NCBI GenBank assembly: GCA_946406355.1
Contig: CAMJKI010000005.1
Span: forward strand, 1 to 64,000
DNA from: an uncultured Bacteroidales bacterium
GTDB taxonomy: Bacteria > Bacteroidota > Bacteroidia > Bacteroidales > UBA932
Direction of reading: 5' to 3'
DNA length: 64,000 bases
Part shown: positions 57,901 through 64,000 of the stretch, piece after piece
How the letters are laid out: each line of letters opens with the position of its first letter
How positions within the stretch are numbered: position 1 is the stretch's first letter
Made by a program: the position numbers and the translations under genes
Notes under the pieces: model-generated
Seen by the model: the letters and a program-made list of their open reading frames with translations, nothing else
What the model was told of the DNA's origin: nothing
Database searches by the model: none

Positions 57901-58417
57901 CCACGTAGATTTGCTGGCCGATTCGGCCGATCAGTTCTCTACCTTCGCCAAGATGTACGACCAGAAGGTGGAAACCCTGGACCTGGACGCCCTCATCCGC
58001 CAGGAAGTGGACCTGTTTGACTCCCGCGACGACGTTACCCTGGACTATTACGGGCTGGAAGGCGCCATGGTGGACGCCCCGCGTCCGCAGCTCACCCGCG
58101 TGGTGGTGAACCTGATTACCAACGCCATCCAGGCCGTGGACGAGAACAAGGACGAAAAACGCCTGCTGGTGAGCCTGCGCAACGCCGCCGAAGACGGCTT
58201 CTACGAAATTGTGGTGGAAGACAACGGCCCGGGCGTAGACCAGGAAAATCAGGACAAGATCTTTACGCCGGACTTCACAACAAAAACCAGCGGCAGCGGC
58301 CTGGGTCTGGCCATCTGCCGCCGGATTGTAGATCACTGCGGGGGAAGCATTTCCTACAGCCGCTCCTTTGCCCTGGGCGGTGCCTGCTTCACGGTAAAAT
58401 ATCCTAAGAAAGCCTAG
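54911..58417 (+). CDS. NtrY-like sensor histidine kinase (large multi-pass membrane protein)
   Basis: A 1168-residue kinase. The N-terminal half has several membrane segments (about 10-30, 217-240, 245-265, 285-310, 325-345, 360-385, 415-435) around extracytoplasmic domains, another pair near 665 and 700, and a further segment near 860 before a HAMP-like linker. The kinase core has the phosphoacceptor His957 in ARRVAHDLKNPLTPIKL, N-box VVVNLITNAIQAV, G1 DNGPGVD and G2 GSGLGLAICRRIV. HDLKNPLTP is the NtrY/NtrB-type H-box, which pairs with sigma54 activators; the convergent gene is exactly that. The two genes overlap by 4 nt at their 3' ends. Signal unknown. Confidence 0.9.
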   Translation: MNKHRRIWETLSVVLVLAAVVLFAASLFMGIGRANATSASADLGRRIERRIRVLDGYVRKALDEDPAEWMQLDGLPEDMVVYRYVEDSLQSWANQFPIRSDDIRERTLVQRLGDSRGDSTSPLEEVTEELTYMNLGPKWFLVKSVYEGKKHIIAGLEIINELQAGSMNGVNRHLLSGDQYSIQPLTASVGVPVIVDGKPLLKLTEENIAVFAPRHSAVLWLAIALLIAGALLFLSLHPTPFWLGITLLIQGGLLGWMYFYGRHISQETQLFSPLLYADGQFLYSLGAVVLVNLAIILLVLDLYLARWPLLRAVRRQSRWVQALLAALSLVLAAAIVLYIHFTFRSIAINSDICLELYKVAILTWYTGVVYLSFLFLALAVPLLLQMASPLFRSLFGLRYNFFSGKARLVFALVTGLYFVIASSTLGFQKEQRRVDVWANRLAMDRDVALEIQLRSVEGAIAEDQMVGMLSVLNNSADLIRGRLVSAYMSRISQDYDISVVPASNRRVADQLFAERIRGGVRLSDNSHFFYSSLGNGRVAYTGLFTYYVPNYGSSSLLVKVESKHNREDRGYLSLLGISDPGRVSLPPVYSWAKYVEGHLVQYKGAYAYPTLFSGALKDKAGDRPDGHVDMDGWCHFVHSVSEDEVVILSRPSTRVTDYIVEGFLFAIIAFFMVSALIWRRRTVGSRRYYQTRISLMMYISLTLTLVAMAVFSVWFVYNRNNADMESIMTSRINTLQAMLQEQMRQVESAEDIRTPGVMEAVENVGNNLRCDITLFEANGLMAISTTPEVYDRMILGHRLDDNAYYSIVYDHKRFYMHRERANRRSYYALYAPVFNSAGQMVAIVSSPFTDMSSNLESESIAHIATILTLFLLLLMISRLITYEVVSRMFRPLTEMSRKMTVSDIDHLEPIEYDQDDELTGLVKAYNRMVQDLGESTRRLTQVERDKAWTDMARRVAHDLKNPLTPIKLQLQMLIRMKSSGNPAWQERFDEVASTVLFHVDLLADSADQFSTFAKMYDQKVETLDLDALIRQEVDLFDSRDDVTLDYYGLEGAMVDAPRPQLTRVVVNLITNAIQAVDENKDEKRLLVSLRNAAEDGFYEIVVEDNGPGVDQENQDKIFTPDFTTKTSGSGLGLAICRRIVDHCGGSISYSRSFALGGACFTVKYPKKA

Positions 58418-59562
58418 AAGACAAAGGCCTGGACATCGTCGGCGCTGACGGGATTGCCGCCCAAAATGAGCAGGCGCTCCACTACGTTGCGCAGTTCCCG
58501 GATGTTGCCGGGCCAGGAACGCTGCTGCAGCAGGGCGATGGCCTCCGGCGTAAAAGGACGTACGGGCTTGCCGCCTTCGGTGCTGATCCGTTCGCTGAAG
58601 TAATTTACCAACAGGGGAATATCTTCCTTACGCTCGTCCAGGGCCGGCACCTTGAGCACAATTACGCTAAGCCGGTGATAGAGATCTTCGCGGAAGTTGC
58701 CTTTCCGGATCTCTTCCTGCAGGTTTTTGTTGGTGGCGGCAATAACACGCACATCCACCGTTATTTCCTTGTCACCGCCCACCGGGGTAAGCTTGCGCTC
58801 CTGCAGCACGCGGAGCACCTTGGCCTGGGCCGCCAGCGACATGTCGCCAATCTCGTCCAGGAAAATGGTGCCGCCATCGGCCTGCTCGAATTTACCCTTA
58901 TGGTCGCGGATGGCCGATGTGAAGGAGCCCTTCTTGTGGCCGAACAGTTCGCTGTCGATAAGTTCCGACGGAATGGCGGCGCAGTTCACCTCCACGAAAG
59001 GCATCATGGACCGGGCCGACTGCTGGTAAATGCCCTGGGCCACCAGCTCCTTACCCGCCCCGTTGGGGCCGGTAATAAGGACGCTGGCCTGCGTGGGAGC
59101 CACTTTTTCTATCATCTCCTTCAGATGGCCAACCGGTGAACTTTCGCCCACCATTTCCTGGCCGTAAACCTTTTTCTTGAGGATTTTGGTCTGGGTTACC
59201 AGGTTGGCCTTGTCCGTGGCGTTCTTGAGGGTAATGAGGATGCGGTTAAGGTCCAGCGGCTTCTCAATAAAGTCGAAGGCGCCCCGCTTGATGCAGTCCA
59301 CGGCCGTGGAAATATCGGCATGGCCGGAGACCATGATCACAGGCGTTTCAATCCCTTCCTCCACCAGCTTGGACAGCACTTCCGTACCGTCCATAACGGG
59401 CATCTTGATGTCGCAGAAAATGGCGTCGTATTTTTCCTTTTCGGCCTTCTGGAGGCCTTCCTCTCCGTTTTCGGCCGTCTCCACCTGATAATTCTCCATT
59501 TCCAGGATTTCTTTCAGGGAGTAGCGGATGGCACGTTCGTCGTCGATAATAAGAACTTTCAT
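58414..59562 (-). CDS. Sigma54-type response regulator (NtrX-like) lacking a C-terminal HTH
   Basis: A 382-residue protein: receiver domain 1-120 with phospho-acceptor Asp51 in CDIKMPVMDG, then an AAA+ domain with Walker A GPNGAGKE, LFGHKKGSFTSA (the GAFTGA loop position), DGGTIFLDEIGDM and RELRNVVERLLIL. The loop reads GSFTSA, and the protein stops just after the AAA+ domain (DDVQAFVF) with no Fis-type helix-turn-helix, so it may activate sigma54 from solution or through another DNA-binding partner. Start at MKVLIIDDE (59562) rather than the longer frame. Convergent with its probable kinase. Confidence 0.9.
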   Translation of the reverse strand: MKVLIIDDERAIRYSLKEILEMENYQVETAENGEEGLQKAEKEKYDAIFCDIKMPVMDGTEVLSKLVEEGIETPVIMVSGHADISTAVDCIKRGAFDFIEKPLDLNRILITLKNATDKANLVTQTKILKKKVYGQEMVGESSPVGHLKEMIEKVAPTQASVLITGPNGAGKELVAQGIYQQSARSMMPFVEVNCAAIPSELIDSELFGHKKGSFTSAIRDHKGKFEQADGGTIFLDEIGDMSLAAQAKVLRVLQERKLTPVGGDKEITVDVRVIAATNKNLQEEIRKGNFREDLYHRLSVIVLKVPALDERKEDIPLLVNYFSERISTEGGKPVRPFTPEAIALLQQRSWPGNIRELRNVVERLLILGGNPVSADDVQAFVF

Positions 59563-59641
59563 AAGATGTGCACCGCAAGTGCTTAAATTCAACCTTTCCT
59601 GTTTTTACGCACAAGCCAACCCTGCGACTTGTCCACGTTAC

Positions 59642-59660
59642 CCCTTCCCTCGGGGAAGGG
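59642..59660. repeat. Small perfect hairpin in the 59563-59740 spacer
   Basis: CCCTTCCC / GGGAAGGG with loop TCG, in the 178-nt spacer between the response-regulator start and cmk. The spacer otherwise holds only the cmk promoter box. The local sequence resembles another dispersed repeat type (translates to PLPSGKGLAIAFG). Confidence 0.5.
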
Positions 59661-59711
59661 ACTTGCTATCGCCTTCGGCTCAAATGCTGTGCAAATATCG
59701 GAAAATTTTTC

Positions 59712-59719
59712 TATTTTTG
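59712..59719 (+). promoter_or_regulatory. -7 promoter box for cmk-ispH-cotH operon
   Basis: TATTTTTG, 21 nt before the ATG at 59741. Confidence 0.5.
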
Positions 59720-59740
59720 TATGTCATGACCTTGAATACC

Positions 59741-60454
59741 ATGAATGTTCCAGACATCATCATTGCCGTAGACGGCTATTCCTCTACCGGAAAAAGCACT
59801 TTTGCCAAGCTGGTGGCGGCCGAATTCGCTTTTCTGTACCTGGACAGCGGCGCCATGTACCGCGGCGTTACGCTGGCGGGGCTGGAGGCAGGTGTCATTG
59901 CCAACGGCAAAATTGACGAAGCAGCCCTGCTGCCGGTAATGGCCCCGCTGGACCTTCACTTCCAACAGGAAGACGGCACCACCAAACTGTACCTGGGAGA
60001 CCGTTGCATAGAAAAGGAAATCCGCGGCTGGGAGGTATCCCAGTACGTGAGCCCTGTGAGCGCCATCCCGCAGGTACGCAACTGGGTAGACGACAAGCTG
60101 CACGCCTTCGCCGCCGGCGGGCGCGTAATCATGGACGGCCGTGACATCGGCACCACCGTCTTCCCCAACGCCGAACTGAAAATTTTCATGACGGCCGATC
60201 CGCTGGTGCGAGCCCAACGCCGCCATGAAGAATTGCTGGCCAAGGGCGAAAATACCACCCTGGAGGAGGTGCTGGCCAATCTGCAGGACCGGGATTACCG
60301 GGATTCGCATCGGCCCACTTCCCCGCTCCGTCAGGCAGCGGACGCCTATGTGATGGACAATACCCATATGACCCTGCACGAGGAAGTGGTATGGGTTCTG
60401 GGGGTCATCCAAGGCAAATTCAATATTCTGGAAGCGCCTGCCCTGTCATGCTAA
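59741..60454 (+). CDS. cmk: Cytidylate kinase
   Basis: A 237-residue CMP/dCMP kinase. P-loop VDGYSSTGKSTFAK near residues 8-21, the LYLDSGAMYRGVT segment, the NMP-binding VIMDGRDIGTTVFP and the lid RRHEELLAKGEN with RDYRDSHRPTSPL. GYSSTGKST (in place of GPSGSGKST) is a common Bacteroidota variant. The start MNVPDIII at 59741 lies just after the promoter box; another in-frame ATG is at 59726. It overlaps ispH by 7 nt. Confidence 0.95.
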   Translation: MNVPDIIIAVDGYSSTGKSTFAKLVAAEFAFLYLDSGAMYRGVTLAGLEAGVIANGKIDEAALLPVMAPLDLHFQQEDGTTKLYLGDRCIEKEIRGWEVSQYVSPVSAIPQVRNWVDDKLHAFAAGGRVIMDGRDIGTTVFPNAELKIFMTADPLVRAQRRHEELLAKGENTTLEEVLANLQDRDYRDSHRPTSPLRQAADAYVMDNTHMTLHEEVVWVLGVIQGKFNILEAPALSC

Positions 60455-61323
60455 AGGTAGAGATAGACTCGGGGTCCGGCTTCTGCGGCGGGGTTATCCG
60501 GGCCATTACCCGGGCCGAGGAATTCCTTTCCGGAGGAGACACCTTGTATTCGCTGGGCGCCATCGTGCACAACGAAGCCGAGCTGGAACGCCTGCAGTCC
60601 CAGGGACTCCGCACCATTGAAACCCTGGAGGATGTGCCCGACGGCGGCACGGTCCTTATCCGGGCCCACGGGGAGCCTCCTTCCACTTACAAATCCGCCA
60701 CAGAACGTTCCCTTTCCGTTATCGACTGCACCTGCCCGGTGGTACTGCAACTGCAAAAACGCATCCGGGAGGCCTACCAGCGCCTGCACGCCGAAGGCCG
60801 GAAGGGCCAAGTGCTCATTTTCGGCCGGGTGGGCCATGCCGAAGTGCTGGGCCTGCTGGGCCAGGTGGGCGGAGATGCCCTGGTGGTAGAAAACGCCAAT
60901 ATGCTTCTGGAAGCCATCCGGGACGGCCGGCTGGACTTTTCCCAGCCCATGGAAATCTTCTCCCAAACCACCAAAAGTCCCCTGGAATACAAGCAGATTT
61001 GCGAGATGCTCCGCAACTACGGGGCCGACGTAAGGGTGCACGACACCATCTGTGCCCAGGTGGCTTCCCGGCACGAGAAGCTGTCGGCCTTTGCCCATTC
61101 CCACGACGTAATTCTGTTTGTTTCCGGACGAACCTCCTCCAACGGGAAGGTGCTCAGCAACCTGTGCAAGAGCGTCAATCCCAGAACCTACCTGATTAGT
61201 GCAGGCTCTAAAATTGACCCCCAATGGTTCCAGGGGGCCCAAACGGTGGGTATCTGCGGCGCCACCTCCACCCCCAAATGGCTGCTGGAAAAAGTAGCCG
61301 TTGTCGTTAGTGAAATGGCATGA
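60448..61323 (+). CDS. ispH: 4-hydroxy-3-methylbut-2-enyl diphosphate reductase
   Basis: A 291-residue iron-sulfur enzyme, last step of the MEP isoprenoid pathway (HMBPP to IPP and DMAPP). The three cluster cysteines are Cys13 (SGFCGGVIRAI), Cys96 (DCTCPVV) and Cys202 (HDTICAQVASR). GAIVHNEAE, RAHGEPP and GATSTPKWLLE are also family landmarks. The start at 60448 lies within the last codons of cmk, indicating coupled translation; its stop overlaps the next start (ATGA). Confidence 0.96.
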   Translation: MLKVEIDSGSGFCGGVIRAITRAEEFLSGGDTLYSLGAIVHNEAELERLQSQGLRTIETLEDVPDGGTVLIRAHGEPPSTYKSATERSLSVIDCTCPVVLQLQKRIREAYQRLHAEGRKGQVLIFGRVGHAEVLGLLGQVGGDALVVENANMLLEAIRDGRLDFSQPMEIFSQTTKSPLEYKQICEMLRNYGADVRVHDTICAQVASRHEKLSAFAHSHDVILFVSGRTSSNGKVLSNLCKSVNPRTYLISAGSKIDPQWFQGAQTVGICGATSTPKWLLEKVAVVVSEMA

Positions 61324-62819
61324 AACCCATGATGAAACATATTTTCCGCATTCTTTCCGCGGCTTTTCTGTTTGCCGCATTCCTATCCTGCAACAAACAA
61401 GCGGAACAGCCCCAGCTTACAGAGGGGGTTGTTGCAGTCAGCAGGGTAACCATCGATGGCAAGTACGCGTCCCTGAACAGGGAAAGCAGCTCCTTCCTGG
61501 CCACCCTTCCCACCACTACCGATTTTTCGGCCCTGGAAGTGAGCATTGACACCGATGCACAGGAAATCCTTATAGACAACCAGGCGGTTAACGGGGAAAA
61601 AATAGTGCTGGACCTGTCTTCCCCCAAGACCGTCCGGCTCATTCAGGACGGCCGCATTTATCAGGACTACACCCTTGAGGTAAGGAATACCGGGCTTCCG
61701 GTAGTAAGGATAGAAACGCCTAACCGTAAGTCCATTACCAGCAAGGAGGTATGGATGGAAGGCGCCACCCTGCGCATTGAGAAGGCCGACGGAACCGTGG
61801 ATTACGAAGGGCCGATGTCGGTACGCGGCCGTGGCAATTCCACCTGGAATTACCCCAAGAAACCTTACGCCATAAAGCTGGACAGCAAGGCCGAAATCCT
61901 TTCCATGCCATCCCACAAGCGGTGGGTTCTGCTGGCCAACTGGAAAGACCGCACCATCCTGCGCAACGATGCAGCCTTCTGGCTTTCCAGCCACACCGGC
62001 CTGCCCTACACGGTTCGGGGACAGTACGTAGAACTGGTGCTCAACGGGTTGCATATGGGCAATTATTACCTGTGCGAGCAAATCAAAATCAACAAGAACC
62101 GCGTGAACGTGAAGGACGGCGGCCTGCTGCTGGAGCTGGACACCTACTTTGACGAAGTAAACCGCTTCCATTCCAAGTTATTTAATCTTCCCTGGATGGT
62201 GAAGGAACCCGATGAGGAAGAACTCACCCGGGAACAGTTCCAGGAGTTCCAACAATGGATTGCCGACCTGGAAACCCTGCTGAAGGACCAGTCTCGGGTG
62301 AAAGCCCACGAATACGAGCAGTACTTGGATGTGGACACGGCCATCGACTACCTGATTGCCGAGGAACTCACCGGCAACCATGACTTCTACAACACCTGGC
62401 CATCCAACGGCCCCCACAGCGCCTATTTATACAAACAACCCGGCGGCAAACTTTACACCGGACCGATGTGGGACTTTGACTACCACACTTTCGTGCCCGA
62501 CCGCACCAAACAATGGGCCGGCGCAAAACAGACCATGTACTACCCGGCTTTGCTGAAGGATGAAAAGTTCCGCGCAAGACTTCTGGAAAGATGGGACGCG
62601 CAGAAGGACGTTTTAAAGGGGTTGCCGGAATACATCGACCAGATGGCCGACCATATCCGCTTGTCCGAGTATTACAACCATTCCTTATGGCCCATCAATC
62701 CGCCCCAAACCGAAAACGGAGATGAACAGCTGAGCTTCCAGCAGGCCGTAGAGCGCATGAAAAAGGCCTTCCTGGACAAGTGGGAGTGGATGGATAAGAA
62801 TATCGGGAATCTGCGTTAG
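61320..62819 (+). CDS. CotH-family lipoprotein (CotH kinase-like)
   Basis: A 499-residue lipoprotein (ILSAAFLFAAFLSC, lipobox). The N-terminal 110 residues are a beta-rich domain; from about 125 the CotH module is visible: MSVRGRGNSTWNYPKKPYAIKL, KRWVLLANWKDRTILRND, YVELVLNGLHMGNYYLCEQI and the metal-site region GPMWDFDYHTF. CotH proteins are atypical protein kinases in spore formers; in Bacteroidota they are widespread surface proteins of unknown target. It is the third gene of the cmk-ispH transcript (4-nt overlap), and its stop overlaps the convergent gpsA stop by 4 nt. Confidence 0.87.
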   Translation: MKPMMKHIFRILSAAFLFAAFLSCNKQAEQPQLTEGVVAVSRVTIDGKYASLNRESSSFLATLPTTTDFSALEVSIDTDAQEILIDNQAVNGEKIVLDLSSPKTVRLIQDGRIYQDYTLEVRNTGLPVVRIETPNRKSITSKEVWMEGATLRIEKADGTVDYEGPMSVRGRGNSTWNYPKKPYAIKLDSKAEILSMPSHKRWVLLANWKDRTILRNDAAFWLSSHTGLPYTVRGQYVELVLNGLHMGNYYLCEQIKINKNRVNVKDGGLLLELDTYFDEVNRFHSKLFNLPWMVKEPDEEELTREQFQEFQQWIADLETLLKDQSRVKAHEYEQYLDVDTAIDYLIAEELTGNHDFYNTWPSNGPHSAYLYKQPGGKLYTGPMWDFDYHTFVPDRTKQWAGAKQTMYYPALLKDEKFRARLLERWDAQKDVLKGLPEYIDQMADHIRLSEYYNHSLWPINPPQTENGDEQLSFQQAVERMKKAFLDKWEWMDKNIGNLR

Positions 62820-63859
62820 TCCAGATTCTGGAAGGTAAAGCGGTCCCAGGGAAGGTCTTCCACGGGTTTGCCGTCCAGCACGTCGGTAACAAAGTGCAGC
62901 AGCGGGAAATCCTCCGGCTTCACCAGACCGTTTTTAGCCTGGATGGAAAGGGCTTTCTGCAGCCGGCGCACGATTACCAGCGACTCCAGCGTCATTACGC
63001 CCAGGATTTGTTGCGCCTCTTCCACCGTTTTTCCTTCGCCCAAAAGCAGGCCCAGTTTGCGTGTTCTGGCTCCCGTAGAAGTCACATACAGGTCTCCCAG
63101 GCCGATGAGGGCGCTGTCCATATCGGCCTTCTGGAGGTTCAGGATACGGAGCATTTCCTTGGCGGCCTGGTAAAAAACCGCCGCCTGGGAATTGAAGTGA
63201 TTGGCTTCGGCATTCTTTCTGTTGGCAAAGCCCAGCGCCATGGAAACGCCCAGGGCGTATGCGTTCTTGATGGCCACGGCACTCTCCAGCCCGTTGGCGT
63301 CGCGGGTAAGCGAAATCTGGAACCAAGGAGTTTGCAGGGCCTTTTTCATCATTTCCAAAAGGGCCGAATCCTTGCCGCAAAGCACCACCTGGGTAGGATC
63401 GCGATGGATAATGCCGTCGGCCGTTCCCGGGCCGCCCAGCGCATAAATATCCCGCTCGATGCCTTTCTTGCGCAGTTCCTGCACCCAGTAGGTGGGATAA
63501 GAAATGAGGGAACCGTCCGGCTGGTCCATCAAACCCTTGGCGGCCGACAGGACCGGGATGGAAGGATCCATCTTCTTCAAGATGTCTTTCAGGAACCAGG
63601 CAACGCCGTAGGAAGATATGGCACCTATCACAAAATCGGCCCCTTGCACAGCCTCCTGCCACTGCTCGCAATAATAGAACTGCAGCCCGGCGGGATAGGG
63701 CGTATCCAGTTTGGGATGACGACCGTCTTTGCGACAGGCTTCCACCACCTTTTTATCCACCGGCGTTCCCACCATCCGCACCAGGTTGCCGTTTTCGGCA
63801 GCCACAAAAGCCAGGGCCGAGCCCATCTGGCCGATTCCTATGATAGTAACAATAGCCAT
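62816..63859 (-). CDS. gpsA: Glycerol-3-phosphate dehydrogenase [NAD(P)+]
   Basis: A 347-residue cytosolic enzyme reducing dihydroxyacetone phosphate to sn-glycerol-3-phosphate for phospholipid synthesis. The Rossmann motif is IIGIGQMGSALA; others are VLSAAKGLM, the catalytic Lys region GLESAVAIKNAYALGVSM, and the C-terminal GLGDLYVTSTGARTRKLGLLLGEG typical of GpsA. The dinucleotide loop reads GIGQMG rather than GaGswG, a modest variant. The start at MAIVTII (63859) puts the Rossmann motif at the N-terminus as expected. Confidence 0.92.
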   Translation of the reverse strand: MAIVTIIGIGQMGSALAFVAAENGNLVRMVGTPVDKKVVEACRKDGRHPKLDTPYPAGLQFYYCEQWQEAVQGADFVIGAISSYGVAWFLKDILKKMDPSIPVLSAAKGLMDQPDGSLISYPTYWVQELRKKGIERDIYALGGPGTADGIIHRDPTQVVLCGKDSALLEMMKKALQTPWFQISLTRDANGLESAVAIKNAYALGVSMALGFANRKNAEANHFNSQAAVFYQAAKEMLRILNLQKADMDSALIGLGDLYVTSTGARTRKLGLLLGEGKTVEEAQQILGVMTLESLVIVRRLQKALSIQAKNGLVKPEDFPLLHFVTDVLDGKPVEDLPWDRFTFQNLD

Positions 63860-63880
63860 TAACTCTTCTGTTTGCGACCG

Positions 63881-63888
63881 CAAAGTTA
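63881..63888 (-). promoter_or_regulatory. -7 promoter box for gpsA
   Basis: TAACTTTG on the minus strand, 21 nt upstream of the gpsA ATG. Confidence 0.5.
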
Positions 63889-63940
63889 ATAATAATATTT
63901 AAAAACAAGTTCCTCTCTTTTTTCTTGAAAATATAAGCAG

Positions 63941-63948
63941 TATCTTTG
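63941..63948 (+). promoter_or_regulatory. -7 promoter box for tRNA-Leu
   Basis: TATCTTTG, 10 nt before the first base of the tRNA gene, i.e. the initiation site would lie at or just ahead of the mature 5' end. Confidence 0.55.
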
Positions 63949-63958
63949 CAGGACCAAT

Positions 63959-64000
63959 GCGGGTGTGTTGGAATTGGTAGACAACCCAGACTTAGGATCT
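63959..64000 (+). tRNA. tRNA-Leu (anticodon TAG), 5' part cut by the window edge
   Basis: Starts GCGGGTG (acceptor stem) with D-arm bases TTGGAATTGGTAGACAACCC and anticodon loop CTTAGGA, giving anticodon TAG. The D-loop GGTAGACA is typical of class II leucine tRNAs. The variable arm and T arm lie outside the window. Confidence 0.9.

Overview
Organism. The window looks like a chromosome segment of a moderately GC-rich member of the Bacteroidota (Bacteroidales-like, probably gut or rumen). The evidence is the SusC/SusD polysaccharide locus, lineage-typical genes (DUF3822 next to rsmD, DUF4783, FKBP lipoproteins), and the Bacteroidota -7 promoter element TAnnTTTG upstream of many starts. At three genes (rpmH, efp, the head of the sugar locus) it has a TTTG box exactly 20 nt upstream. 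Species cannot be named from this sequence alone. Layout. 1-17.7 kb is mostly housekeeping: 5' part of prfA, mazG, an acyl-CoA:acetate CoA-transferase, a HerA-like ATPase, a cstA-rsmD-DUF3822 chain of overlapping genes, a DHH phosphoesterase with two FKBP-like lipoproteins, a MATE exporter, a cytidylate-kinase-like protein, a serine hydrolase, a secreted protein of unknown function and ettA. 17.7-21.3 kb looks AT-richer by eye: an ECF sigma/anti-sigma operon with two envelope genes, then a REP-associated tyrosine transposase (RAYT) flanked by inverted palindromic repeats. 21.3-25.5 kb holds rsmG, an ECF sigma factor, polA and rpmH. 25.6-48.7 kb is one co-oriented 13-gene polysaccharide utilization locus (PUL), with an AraC regulator, a RidA-like gene and a GH36 alpha-galactosidase beside it. 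53-64 kb returns to core genes: efp, DUF4783, rlmH, an NtrY-like kinase facing its sigma54-type response regulator, cmk, ispH, a CotH-like lipoprotein, gpsA and the start of a tRNA-Leu. How the genes work together. The PUL reads as a beta-mannan system: surface mannanases (GH5_7, two GH26), SusC/D plus two surface glycan-binding proteins, a GPH/MFS importer, a mannobiose 2-epimerase and a GH130 mannosylglucose phosphorylase, i.e. the known mannobiose to mannosyl-glucose to mannose-1-phosphate plus glucose route. GH36 would remove galactose. The same operon also carries a GH5_4-type endoglucanase, a PA14-bearing GH31 and a GH3, a set typical of xyloglucan loci, so it may be a mixed hemicellulose locus. 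Most unusual content. (a) A family of six palindromic elements (14-bp arms GTTTCCCGGTGCAA) is scattered through intergenic sites together with its likely transposase; several copies provide the stop codon or C-terminus of the adjacent gene. (b) A second palindromic family is inserted in frame inside the DHH phosphoesterase and PolA genes, and a third lies in frame in the GH3 gene. (c) A heptamer ATCGGCC/GGCCGAT is strongly iterated (about 90 copies by eye). (d) PolA lacks all proofreading exonuclease carboxylates.
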